This document shows positions 56,925-64,000 of a DNA stretch of 64,000 nt, piece by piece (the stretch's first letter is position 1; each line of letters begins with the position of its first letter). The notes beneath the pieces were generated by a model, which saw nothing but the letters and a program-made list of their open reading frames with translations, was not told the origin of the DNA and made no database searches. Both the position numbers and the translations under genes were made by a program. The DNA is taken from positions 782,501 to 846,500 of the forward strand of contig NZ_CP084910.1 of NCBI RefSeq assembly GCF_020535245.1, read 5' to 3'. Source of the DNA: Asticcacaulis sp. AND118 (GTDB lineage Bacteria > Pseudomonadota > Alphaproteobacteria > Caulobacterales > Caulobacteraceae).

Positions 56925-58223
56925 TTACACCTCTAACCGGAAATCTGCCGCCAGCGCGTGGGCTTCGAGACCTTCCAGACGCGCCAGACGGGCGGCGGCG
57001 GGGGCGATGGTGGCCGCGCCCTGTTTCGTGGCGCGCTGCACGACGAAGCTGGTCAGGAACGAGCGGATGGTGATGCCGTCCCAAGCCCGCGCCGCGCCGT
57101 CGGTCGGCAGGACGTGGCTGGGGCCGGCGGCGTAGTCGCCGAAGGTTTCGGCGGCGTAGGTGCCGGCGAAGACGGTGCCGGCAGCGGTCAGTTGCGGGAT
57201 CAGGGCGTCGAGATCGGCGACCTGAAGCGCCAGATGTTCGGGGCCATAGACATTGGCGACTTCGGCGGCGGCTTCAAGGCTATCGACGACGAACAGGCGC
57301 GCCTGCTCCAGCGAGGCGCGGGCAATAACGGCGCGCGGCAGGGTCGCCAGTTGCGTCTCAAGCTCGGCGGCGACGGCGGTGATCAGCGCCTGATCGAGCG
57401 TCACCAGAACCACCTGCGCGTCGGCGTCGTGCTCGGCCTGCGACAGCAGGTCGGCGGCGATCAGCTTGGCATTGGCCGAGACGTCGGCAATGACCATCAG
57501 TTCGGACGGACCGGCGGGCATGTCGATGGCGATGCCGGAGATCCGCTCAGACGCATATCTTTTGGCTTCGGCAACGTACTTGTTGCCCGGCCCGAACAGC
57601 TTGTCAGCAGCAGGCACATCGGGCAGAGCGCCCAAAGCCATGGCGGCGATGGCGTGCGCCCCGCCGACGCGCCACACGGCCTCAAGACCGGCGGCGGCAC
57701 CTGCAGCGATCATCATGGGGTGCAGCGAGCCGTCCTTAGCGGGTGGGGTGACGCAGACGCGGTTGGGGACACCGGCGACCAGAGCCGGGACGGCGGTCAT
57801 GATCAGAGTCGAAAACAGCGGCGCGGTGCCGCCCGGCACGTACAGGCCGGCGGTCGAGATAGGGCGATAGACGCGCTGAAGCGACAGACCTTGCGAAGGC
57901 GCGATGACCGGTCCGGCGGACGGCAGTTCGGCGGCGTGGAAGGCGCGGACGTGTTCCACCGCCAGTTCCATGGCTTCGAGGTCTTCGGCGCTCAGATTGG
58001 CGCGCGCTTCATCGACCAGACCGCGCGTGAGTTCGACGCGGACCGGCGCGTGGCCGTCCAGTCGCGCGGCCCAGTCTTCGACGGCGGCAAACCCGCGCGC
58101 CTCGACGTCGTCGAAAATGGTTTTCACCGTTTCGAGCACGCGGGCGTCGCGCCGGTTTTCCGGGCGAGCGAGAGCGGATTTACGTTCCGCCGGGCTGAGG
58201 TCTTTCCAGATAAAGGTCTTCAT
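56925..58223 (-). CDS. hisD: Histidinol dehydrogenase HisD
   Basis: A 432-residue zinc- and NAD-dependent enzyme oxidising histidinol to histidine. PGGTAPLFSTLIMTAVPALVAGV, LFGPGNKYVAEAKR and IDMPAGPSELMVIAD are the nucleotide and metal regions, LLSQAEHDADAQ and the C-terminal YAAGPSHVLPTDGAAR carry catalytic His residues. ATG 58221-58223 chosen over a longer start because the product then begins at the usual place and a hisG-hisD gap of 51 bases results. Codon use and sequence look normal. Confidence 0.97.
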   Translation of the reverse strand: MKTFIWKDLSPAERKSALARPENRRDARVLETVKTIFDDVEARGFAAVEDWAARLDGHAPVRVELTRGLVDEARANLSAEDLEAMELAVEHVRAFHAAELPSAGPVIAPSQGLSLQRVYRPISTAGLYVPGGTAPLFSTLIMTAVPALVAGVPNRVCVTPPAKDGSLHPMMIAAGAAAGLEAVWRVGGAHAIAAMALGALPDVPAADKLFGPGNKYVAEAKRYASERISGIAIDMPAGPSELMVIADVSANAKLIAADLLSQAEHDADAQVVLVTLDQALITAVAAELETQLATLPRAVIARASLEQARLFVVDSLEAAAEVANVYGPEHLALQVADLDALIPQLTAAGTVFAGTYAAETFGDYAAGPSHVLPTDGAARAWDGITIRSFLTSFVVQRATKQGAATIAPAAARLARLEGLEAHALAADFRLEV

Positions 58224-58274
58224 ACTGCACCTGTCCGCAGCCGCGCGGACCAATTCAAAAGGTGTCCGTGACAC

Positions 58275-59153
58275 CTACTTCATCATTTTTTCGATCGGCA
58301 GGACGAGGATCGCCGAAGCGCCCGCCGCCTTGAGCTTGTCCAGCGTGTCCCAGAAGACGTTTTCCTGACAGACGGCATGGACGGCCACCGTGTCTTCACG
58401 TCCGGCCAGCGGCATGATGGTCGGGGCGTCGGCGCCGGGGATCAACTCGATGATCTCGCTCAGATGTTCGCGCGGGGCGTTGAGCATGACGTACTTGGCG
58501 CCGTTCGACGCCGTCACGCCGTCGAAGCGGCGCAGCAGCATATCGTAAACATGGGCCAGATCTTCCGGCGGGGCGTGCGGGGCCTTGATCAGCACCGCCT
58601 CGGACGACAGGACCAGATCGACGGCTTTCATGCCGTTGGCTTCCAGCGTCGCGCCGGTGGAAACAAGGTCGCAGATGGCGTGGGCGATCTTCATGCGCGG
58701 GGCCACTTCGACAGCGCCGCGCATCTCGACGATGGTGGCGTTGACGCCCTTATCCGTCAGCCACTTGCCGAGGATGTTGGGATAGGAGGTCGCCAGGCGC
58801 TTGCCTTCGAGGCTTTGCGGGCCGTCGTAAACGAAGGCGTCCGGCACGGCGATCTTCAGCGTGCACTTGCCAAAGCCTAGGCGCATGACGATGCGCTCTT
58901 CGAGGTTGTCTTCCGGGAAGTGCTCAGCCAGCACATTGTAGCCAACGATGCCGAGTTCCGCCACCCCATCGGCCACAAAGGTCGGGATGTCGTCGTCGCG
59001 CACGCGCAGCAGGTCGATCGGCTGGTTTTCGACGCGATAGAGCAGTTCGTTGGCGCCCTTCACGACGCGCAGGCCCGCGCCTGAGATCATTTCCAGCGAG
59101 CGGTCGGCCAGACGGCCCGATTTCTGTACGGCGATGCGGAGTCGGGAAGACAT
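58275..59153 (-). CDS. hisG: ATP phosphoribosyltransferase HisG (long form)
   Basis: A 292-residue enzyme for the committed step of histidine synthesis. LRIAVQKSGRLADRSLE at the start, DIPTFVADGVAELGIVGYNV and the PRPP-binding DLVSTGATLEANGMK identify HisG. The length shows a C-terminal ACT-like regulatory domain (residues about 215-292), so it should be feedback-inhibited by histidine without a HisZ partner. It is the first biosynthetic gene, 5 bases after the regulator gene. Confidence 0.97.
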   Translation of the reverse strand: MSSRLRIAVQKSGRLADRSLEMISGAGLRVVKGANELLYRVENQPIDLLRVRDDDIPTFVADGVAELGIVGYNVLAEHFPEDNLEERIVMRLGFGKCTLKIAVPDAFVYDGPQSLEGKRLATSYPNILGKWLTDKGVNATIVEMRGAVEVAPRMKIAHAICDLVSTGATLEANGMKAVDLVLSSEAVLIKAPHAPPEDLAHVYDMLLRRFDGVTASNGAKYVMLNAPREHLSEIIELIPGADAPTIMPLAGREDTVAVHAVCQENVFWDTLDKLKAAGASAILVLPIEKMMK

Positions 59154-59158
59154 GGGTA

Positions 59159-59479
59159 TCAGTTACTTTCTTGTTTCAGTCGGTCGATCACCAGCCGGTA
59201 TCCCTTGTGCGGCATGTCGCGCAGGAAGCGCGCCACACGGGTGACGGTGGTGGTCGAAGCGCCGGTCCGTTCCGAGATATCCCGGTAGGACAGGGCGTTT
59301 TCGTCCAGCAGGCGGGCGACCTTGAAGCGCTCAGCGAAGGCGCGGACCTCCGACGGCGTGCACAGGTCGTCGAGGAAGGCGCGCACCTCTTCGGGTGTCT
59401 TGAGCGTCAGAAGGGCGCGTACCAGTTCTGCTTCATCAGCAGCGTAGATTTCCGGGGTCTTGTTCGGCTTGTCGGTCAT
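59159..59479 (-). CDS. YerC/TrpR-superfamily transcriptional regulator of the his operon
   Basis: A 106-residue DNA-binding protein of the YerC/YecD group related to TrpR. The helix-turn-helix region SYRDISERTGASTTTVTRVAR lies at about residues 65-85, preceded by TPSEVRAFAERFKVARLL. TrpR-family regulators in this position have been linked to histidine control. It is the first gene of the operon, and a 20-bp near-palindrome lies 11-30 bases before its ATG. Repression of its own operon is therefore likely; the ligand could be histidine, which is inference. Confidence 0.9.
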   Translation of the reverse strand: MTDKPNKTPEIYAADEAELVRALLTLKTPEEVRAFLDDLCTPSEVRAFAERFKVARLLDENALSYRDISERTGASTTTVTRVARFLRDMPHKGYRLVIDRLKQESN

Positions 59480-59482
59480 GTT

Positions 59483-59509
59483 GTGTTAGTGTGTTAGCGC
59501 GCTAATACA
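59483..59509 (-). promoter_or_regulatory. Candidate operator of the his operon
   Basis: A palindrome TTAGCGCGCTAA (59494-59505) extends to 20 bases (59490-59509) with a single unpaired position pair. GTGTTAG also occurs as a direct repeat (59483-59489 and 59491-59497). It lies between 11 and 30 bases upstream of the regulator ATG, so it would overlap the promoter or ribosome region. Confidence 0.65.
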
Positions 59510-59599
59510 GCGGGTGCGCATCGAATGCAAGCGCGTCCGCACGATATTTTGCAGGAAGCGCTGTTTTAGCCGAGTCATACGGCAAACGCACTGACTTCT

Positions 59600-60841
59600 T
59601 TATGCGGTAGCGAAGGCCGCCCTGGCGGCCAGACCCAGACCCGACGCCACTGACGAGAAGCGGTCGCCGTAGTTGATCTTTGCGGCGGGAAAGGCGGCCT
59701 GCATGGCGGCCTCGAAGCCCGGCATGGCGGTCGAGCCGCCGGTCATGAACAGGGTGTGAATATCACCGGGCGTGAGGCCGGCCTTTTCCACGCACAGTCC
59801 GGCGGTGGCGACGACCTTGGCCACTTCGCGCGCGGTCGAGCCGATAAGCGTATCGCGCGTGACCTCGGACGCCCAGCCGGCTTCGATGTCGCCATAGTCG
59901 ATGCGGGTGGCCTCATCGGTTGAAAGCGCGATCTTGGCGGTTTCGATGCGGCTGGCGATGGCGTGGCCCATGCGGTCTTCCAGCACCTTGATCAGGCGCT
60001 GCGTCAGGTCGCGGCGTTCGGCCATGTGGTGCAGTTCGCGCACGCTGTGCATGACCTTCTGCGTGTAGAGGAAGTTGATCAGGTGCCAGGTCGAAAGCTG
60101 ATGATAGGTCAGCCCCGGCATGTCGAGCCCGCTTTTCAACTTCGATTTCCAGCCCATATCGACCATGACCGTGTCCATGCTCAGCAGGCGGTCGAAATCC
60201 GTGCCGCCGATATGCACGCCGGTATTGGCCAGGATGTCGGAATGGTCGGGAGACAGGCTGAGGACGGAGAAGTCCGAGGTGCCGCCACCGATATCGACAA
60301 CCAGCACGGTCTCGCTTTCGTTCAGGCGGCTGGCATAGTCGCGGGCGGCGGCCAGCGGCTCGTACTCGAAGCGGATGGTCTTGAACCCTTGCGCCTCGGC
60401 AATGCCGCGCAGTTCGTTTTCGGCGCGCTGATCGGCTTCGGCATCGTCATCGACGAAGTGCACGGGACGGCCCAGCACCACGTCCTCGATGGACTCACCC
60501 GCATGACGTTCGGCCGCCTTTTTGACGTGGGCGATGTACAGGCCGATGATCTCGCGGAAGTTCTTGCGCTTCGTGCCGACCTGCGTGGTTTCGCCGATCA
60601 GATGGCTGCCCAGCACGGATTTCAGCGCGCGCATCAAACGGCCTTCGTAGCCGTCGAGATATTCGGCAATCGCCTTGCGTCCAAAGCTCAGGTGGTCCTC
60701 CTCGGTATTGAAGAACAGGGCCGAGGGCAGGGTGACGGCATCGCCTTCGACGGGGACCAGTTGCACCCGATCGCCGCGCCCGACGCTGACGGCGGAGTTG
60801 GAGGTGCCGAAATCGATACCGCAATAGGGACGCTGGGACAT
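59600..60841 (-). CDS. Hsp70-family chaperone-like ATPase (YegD-like)
   Basis: A 413-residue actin-like ATPase. The phosphate loops GIDFGTSNSAVSV (8-20), LVVDIGGGTSDFSV and LFMTGGSTAMPGFEAA are clear, but the DnaK substrate-binding domain is absent and the length equals YegD. YegD proteins have no settled function. The ATG at 60839-60841 begins SQRPYCGIDFG; earlier in-frame codons give an unrelated basic extension. The palindrome near 60911-60942 (CCTCCC ... GGGAGG) lies upstream. Confidence 0.9.
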   Translation of the reverse strand: MSQRPYCGIDFGTSNSAVSVGRGDRVQLVPVEGDAVTLPSALFFNTEEDHLSFGRKAIAEYLDGYEGRLMRALKSVLGSHLIGETTQVGTKRKNFREIIGLYIAHVKKAAERHAGESIEDVVLGRPVHFVDDDAEADQRAENELRGIAEAQGFKTIRFEYEPLAAARDYASRLNESETVLVVDIGGGTSDFSVLSLSPDHSDILANTGVHIGGTDFDRLLSMDTVMVDMGWKSKLKSGLDMPGLTYHQLSTWHLINFLYTQKVMHSVRELHHMAERRDLTQRLIKVLEDRMGHAIASRIETAKIALSTDEATRIDYGDIEAGWASEVTRDTLIGSTAREVAKVVATAGLCVEKAGLTPGDIHTLFMTGGSTAMPGFEAAMQAAFPAAKINYGDRFSSVASGLGLAARAAFATA

Positions 60842-60960
60842 GGGCTCCGCCGAAGACACACAAAAGGCGGCGGTGTGTACACGGATTGAGCCGGGAAGGC
60901 TAGTCACATCCTCCCTTGTGCGCAAAGCGAAACGAGGGAGGAGGCACTTTATAGTCGCAC

Positions 60961-61269
60961 TTACCTCAGAGACTGAACAAATGCCTTAGCTTCGGCGGCT
61001 TTCGCCAGCCACAGGTCTTGTGACGCAGGCGGCAGACACACCCATTCCTTCATCGGGCTCCCGCCGCGCGACAGGCGGTGCGCGCCCGTTGCGGCCATCA
61101 GCGCGTCGACTTCGGCCACGGGCAATTTCAACACCAGATGTTCATCCATCACAAAGGCGAACAGCTTGCCACCCACCATCAGACCTTCGGTCTTCAGCGC
61201 GCGTCCCGTGTGTACCGCCGGATCGCCGCTCAAGGCTTCAAGTATGGGGAGCAGCGCCGCGGGAAGCAT
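60961..61269 (-). CDS. TfoX N-terminal-domain-like protein
   Basis: A 102-residue protein with the TfoX_N pattern VGGKLFAFVMDEHLVLKLP and a final WVCLPPASQDLWLAKAAEAKAFV helix. TfoX/Sxy controls competence in gammaproteobacteria, but stand-alone N-domain proteins are common elsewhere and of unknown role. It lies 3 bases downstream of the TPM-domain gene, probably one transcript. Confidence 0.8.
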   Translation of the reverse strand: MLPAALLPILEALSGDPAVHTGRALKTEGLMVGGKLFAFVMDEHLVLKLPVAEVDALMAATGAHRLSRGGSPMKEWVCLPPASQDLWLAKAAEAKAFVQSLR

Positions 61270-61272
61270 GGA

Positions 61273-61965
61273 TCATATCTCGATCAGCACGTCTGGCGAC
61301 TCGTTGGGATTGACGGCGCCCGGCGGGAAGTGCGCCGCCAGCACCGTGCCGCAGCGTTCCACGGCGGTTTCAAATCCGCCGGTCAGGTCGCCCTTTTTGA
61401 TATGGGCGATCAGGGCGGCGACCGTTTCGTTCCACTCTTTCTTGTCGACGCGGGTATAGATGCCTTCGTCGGCGATGACATCGACAAAGTGCTCCTCAAG
61501 GGCGCAGAAGATCATCACCCCCGTGCGTTCTTTCGTCAGGTGCAGGCCGCGTGCCATGAACTGCTCCAGCGCCTTTTTGTGGGCGCGGCGACGGGTTATA
61601 AAACGCGGCGTCAGCCACAGCTTGACCTTCGGCACACTGACCAGCAGATAGACGCTGGCGAACAGCAGCAATTGCATCAGGGCGTAGAAGATGATGGCTT
61701 CGGCGGCCAGCAATTCGCCGGTGACGTTCGGGGCGTTCCATCCGGCGATGGCCGTCAGCACCGGTCCCAGCCAGTCGTGCGGCCACACACCCAGCCCCAA
61801 GAAAATCAGCGGCAGGATGAAGGCCGATCCGGCGGCCCACATCAGCGGCGTTTCCGGATAGTCGAGCGCGGTTTTCTTGATAACGCAGGTAATCTCGCCT
61901 GAGGTATTTGTCTCGGCGCGGGCGATGGCGGCGTTGATACGGGCGTGGTCGATGTTCAAAGGCAT
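61273..61965 (-). CDS. TPM-domain membrane protein
   Basis: About 230 residues. It starts MPLNIDHARINAAIARAETNTSGEITCVI, the TPM (YgcG/DUF477) strand-helix, followed by two membrane helices (about 43-62 and 85-115) and a second soluble part with GVMIFCALEEHFVDVIADEGIY. TPM domains in plants and bacteria have been linked to photosystem or membrane-protein quality control and some have phosphatase-like folds; the role here is unknown. ATG 61963-61965 is 14 bases after the stop of the upstream TPM gene. Confidence 0.82.
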   Translation of the reverse strand: MPLNIDHARINAAIARAETNTSGEITCVIKKTALDYPETPLMWAAGSAFILPLIFLGLGVWPHDWLGPVLTAIAGWNAPNVTGELLAAEAIIFYALMQLLLFASVYLLVSVPKVKLWLTPRFITRRRAHKKALEQFMARGLHLTKERTGVMIFCALEEHFVDVIADEGIYTRVDKKEWNETVAALIAHIKKGDLTGGFETAVERCGTVLAAHFPPGAVNPNESPDVLIEI

Positions 61966-61978
61966 GTCCGTCTTTCCC

Positions 61979-62788
61979 TTACCAGCTTCCCGAAGAGCCG
62001 CCGCCGCCGAAGCCGCCGCCGCCTCCGCTAAAGCCGCCGCCTCCCCCGCCGCTCCAGCCGCCACCGCCTCCGCCGCCCCGCAGCAGGGCTTCGATGATGA
62101 AGAAGGGCAGCCAGCCGCGGCCGAAGATAAGCAGGAACGCGATCACGACGATGATGACCCACAGCGGAATGCGCTGGCCCTTCTGAACCGGCTGCTGCTC
62201 GAACTTGCGCGCCTTTTCGATGGCCGTACCGCGATCGGCGGCGAGCTGGGCAACGATTTCGTCGGCGCCCCTGATGATGCCGGTCTGATAGTCCCCGGCG
62301 CGGAAGGCCGGCAGGATGGCGTTCTGGATGATCAGCGACGAATAGGCGTCGGTAATGACGGGTTCGAGCCCGTAGCCGACCTCGATACGCACCTTCCGCT
62401 CGTTCGGCGCGACGATGAGGATGACGCCGTTGTCCTTGAACTGTCCGCCGGCTTCGGAACCGGCTATGGTAGAGGCCTGAGCCGTCTTCTGACCGATGCC
62501 CCAATGGCGGCCCAACTGATAGCCATAGTCGGCGATGTCATAGCCCTGAAGGCTATCGAGCGTGACAACGACGACCTGATCGGTGGTGGCGTTCTCCAAT
62601 CCTTGTAGCTTCGCCGTCAGTTCGGCCTCGGCTTCGGGTGTCAGCAGATTGGCCTGATCGACAACACGACCGGTCAAGGGCGGGAATTTAGGTTCGGCTA
62701 AGGCTGCAGATGCCCACAGCGTCAGGCACAGGAAAAGGAAGGCCGTCCATGCGGCCCTCATCCGCAGGGCGGAGGCGGGGAGAGACAT
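61979..62788 (-). CDS. TPM-domain protein with Gly-rich C-terminus (YgcG-like)
   Basis: A 269-residue secreted membrane protein. Signal peptide about 1-31 (ASAALA), TPM domain about 35-175 with VVDQANLLTPEAEAELTAKLQGLE, NGVILIVAPNERKVRIEVGYGLE and GDYQTGIIRGADEI, one membrane helix (about 205-225), and a tail almost wholly Gly/Ser. YgcG-type proteins often lie beside LemA, as here, and the pair is of unknown function, perhaps in envelope stress. Confidence 0.88.
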   Translation of the reverse strand: MSLPASALRMRAAWTAFLFLCLTLWASAALAEPKFPPLTGRVVDQANLLTPEAEAELTAKLQGLENATTDQVVVVTLDSLQGYDIADYGYQLGRHWGIGQKTAQASTIAGSEAGGQFKDNGVILIVAPNERKVRIEVGYGLEPVITDAYSSLIIQNAILPAFRAGDYQTGIIRGADEIVAQLAADRGTAIEKARKFEQQPVQKGQRIPLWVIIVVIAFLLIFGRGWLPFFIIEALLRGGGGGGGWSGGGGGGFSGGGGGFGGGGSSGSW

Positions 62789-62811
62789 GGTTTGGCCTTC
62801 CGGGACTTAGC

Positions 62812-63468
62812 TTACTGTGCGGCAGCGCTGGAAGCCGCAGGCGCGCTGGTCTGCGACTGGGTGTTCAGGCCGGAGAAATCGACGGTCGGGGCCTGATCGG
62901 CGCCGGCGGCGGCCTTGAAATATTCCATCGGCTTGGAGCCTGAATGGATGGTGCCGGCCAGGATGTTCTGCGGGAAGGAACGCAGGGTGGTGTTATAGGT
63001 CTGGGCGGCGGCGTTATAGTCGCGGCGCGCCACCGAGATGCGGTTTTCCGTGCCTTCGAGCTGCGATTGCAGAGTCAGGAAGCCTTGCTGGCTCTTGAGA
63101 TCCGGATAGCGCTCCACGACGACCATCAGGCGGCCCAGAGCCGAGGACATGCCGTCCTGAGCCTGCTGGAACTGCTGGAACTTGGCCGGGTCGGAGATGG
63201 TCGAGGCGTCGACATTGACGCTGGTGGCCTTGGCGCGGGCTTCGACCACTTCGGTCAGGGTGCCACGCTCGGCGATGGCCGCGCCCTGCACCGTGTTGAC
63301 CAGATTGCCGACGAGGTCGTTACGGCGCTGGTACTGGTTCTGAACCTCGGAGAAGGCGGCCTTGGCGGCTTCTTCCTGCGTCGGGATGCGGTTGACGTCA
63401 CAGGCCGTCAGGCTCATGGCGGCGGCCGCGATGGCGACAAGACCCAGAACACGCTTCAGCTTGATCAC
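62812..63468 (-). CDS. LemA-family lipoprotein
   Basis: A 218-residue lipoprotein. The lipobox is LTAC with C23. The helical LemA core has NQYQRRNDLVGNLVNTVQG, FQQAQDGMSSALGRLMVVVERYPDLK and FLTLQSQLEGTENRISVARRDYN, the most conserved stretch of the family, followed by a Ser/Ala-rich tail. LemA proteins are coiled-coil envelope proteins with no settled role. First gene of the LemA-TPM-TPM-TfoX unit. Confidence 0.93.
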   Translation of the reverse strand: MIKLKRVLGLVAIAAAAMSLTACDVNRIPTQEEAAKAAFSEVQNQYQRRNDLVGNLVNTVQGAAIAERGTLTEVVEARAKATSVNVDASTISDPAKFQQFQQAQDGMSSALGRLMVVVERYPDLKSQQGFLTLQSQLEGTENRISVARRDYNAAAQTYNTTLRSFPQNILAGTIHSGSKPMEYFKAAAGADQAPTVDFSGLNTQSQTSAPAASSAAAQ

Positions 63469-63589
63469 GATAGTAGCTCCCTTAAAAAGCCCGGTGTGTG
63501 TTGCCCATACACATAGGCGAAATCCGGCGGTTGCAAAAGGGGGAGCAGGTTACCTTTTGTTAAGGTGAGGAACGGAGGAGGGATAGATC

Positions 63590-64000
63590 ATGAATCCAAT
63601 CGTTTTCGTAAAAGGGCGCGGCCTAAGCGCCATTCAAAGCCTGATTGTGTGGCCGTCGCTCGGCGGATGGGCGTGGTGCGCGGTCGTGGCTATTGCGGTG
63701 GCGGCAGCGGTGGCGGGGATCGGCTTCGGCAGCGGCATATTGCAGGTGGGGACGCCTCAGCCGGACTTAGCCAGGCTGTTTCTCAGCGTGATGCTGGTGC
63801 CGGCCTTTACCGAGGAACTGGTGTTTCGCGGGGTGATGATCCCGGCGCGGAACGAGACGACGCGACCGGTAATGTGGATCGGCGTCGGGACGGTGGTGTT
63901 TGTGCTGTGGCATGTATTCGAGGCGCTGGTGATTCTGCCCGGGGCGACCTTGTTCCTGCATCCGGCGTTTTTGCTCAATGCGGGGCTGATCGGACTGGGG
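63590..64000 (+). CDS. CPBP-family intramembrane metalloprotease (partial, cut by window end)
   Basis: An open frame of 137 codons running off the window. ATG 63590 has GGAGGAGGG about 8 bases upstream. Several membrane helices are seen, and FTEELVFRGVMIPA carries the EExxxR motif and LWHVFEAL the first His motif of CPBP/Abi proteases (Rce1-like). The third motif lies past the window. It is divergent from the lemA gene. Substrates of bacterial CPBP proteins are mostly unknown. Confidence 0.82.
   Translation, partial: MNPIVFVKGRGLSAIQSLIVWPSLGGWAWCAVVAIAVAAAVAGIGFGSGILQVGTPQPDLARLFLSVMLVPAFTEELVFRGVMIPARNETTRPVMWIGVGTVVFVLWHVFEALVILPGATLFLHPAFLLNAGLIGLG

Overview
The window looks like core chromosome of a high-GC alphaproteobacterium. 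I place it in the Caulobacteraceae, perhaps Asticcacaulis, with moderate confidence. The pointers are a perfect TTAA-N7-TTAA (CtrA-type) site, a long coiled-coil membrane protein built like the polarity factor TipN, an hslV-acetyltransferase-hslU arrangement, a fabA-fabB-fabI operon, and many short palindromic intergenic elements typical of alphaproteobacteria. I see no phage, insertion sequence, CRISPR array or rRNA.

Layout. 1-9.1 kb: a base-excision glycosylase, a trypsin-fold protein without its catalytic residues, a DUF350 membrane protein, rlmN, a cytochrome c/MAPEG/ThiF operon, a DUF1275 protein, and an hslV-GNAT-GNAT-hslU operon. 9.1-20 kb: two small paralogues, a tyrosine phosphatase, a MazG-like protein with nth, two ATP-grasp enzymes (one a RimB-RimK type fusion), an adenosine kinase, a Smr protein, a PAS-rich protein with a degenerate kinase dimerisation domain, a SEDS-like membrane protein, and two tRNA-Gly(GCC) genes. 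20-30.6 kb: a 2-hydroxyacid dehydrogenase, an SH3 protein, fabA-fabB-fabI, a truncated Zeta-toxin-family remnant, a zincin, a GH97 glucosidase, a small ORF behind a CtrA-type site, a GST, a LigB-type dioxygenase and a YceI protein. 30.8-46 kb: a TonB-dependent receptor and a PhoD phosphatase behind PHO-box-like repeats, then a run of metabolic genes including a DCC/DUF4166/saccharopine-dehydrogenase-like operon, ybaK, a threonine aldolase, a ketopantoate-reductase-like gene, a bile-acid-symporter-like gene and a CBS-domain operon. 46-52 kb: the TipN-like gene coupled to a dipeptide epimerase, and a secreted protein with three cysteine modules. 52-59.5 kb: a histidine operon on the minus strand. 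59.6-64 kb: a YegD-like Hsp70, TfoX-N, two TPM-domain proteins, LemA and a partial CPBP protease.

The histidine operon reads yerC/trpR-like regulator, hisG, hisD, [aminotransferase-like domain fused to hisB], hisH, hisA, hisF, hisIE. It has a 20-bp near-palindrome just before the regulator gene, which suggests autoregulated control. The most unusual object in the window is the aminotransferase-HisB fusion. Its imidazoleglycerol-phosphate dehydratase half is intact, but the HisC-like half has lost the PLP lysine and two other active-site residues.

A second theme is catalytically dead folds kept as full-length genes: the trypsin-like protein, the kinase-like PAS protein, the SEDS-like protein and the HisC-like domain. 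A third is at least three families of intergenic inverted repeats. One of them fills a whole intergenic gap inside the his operon with 29-bp perfect arms.
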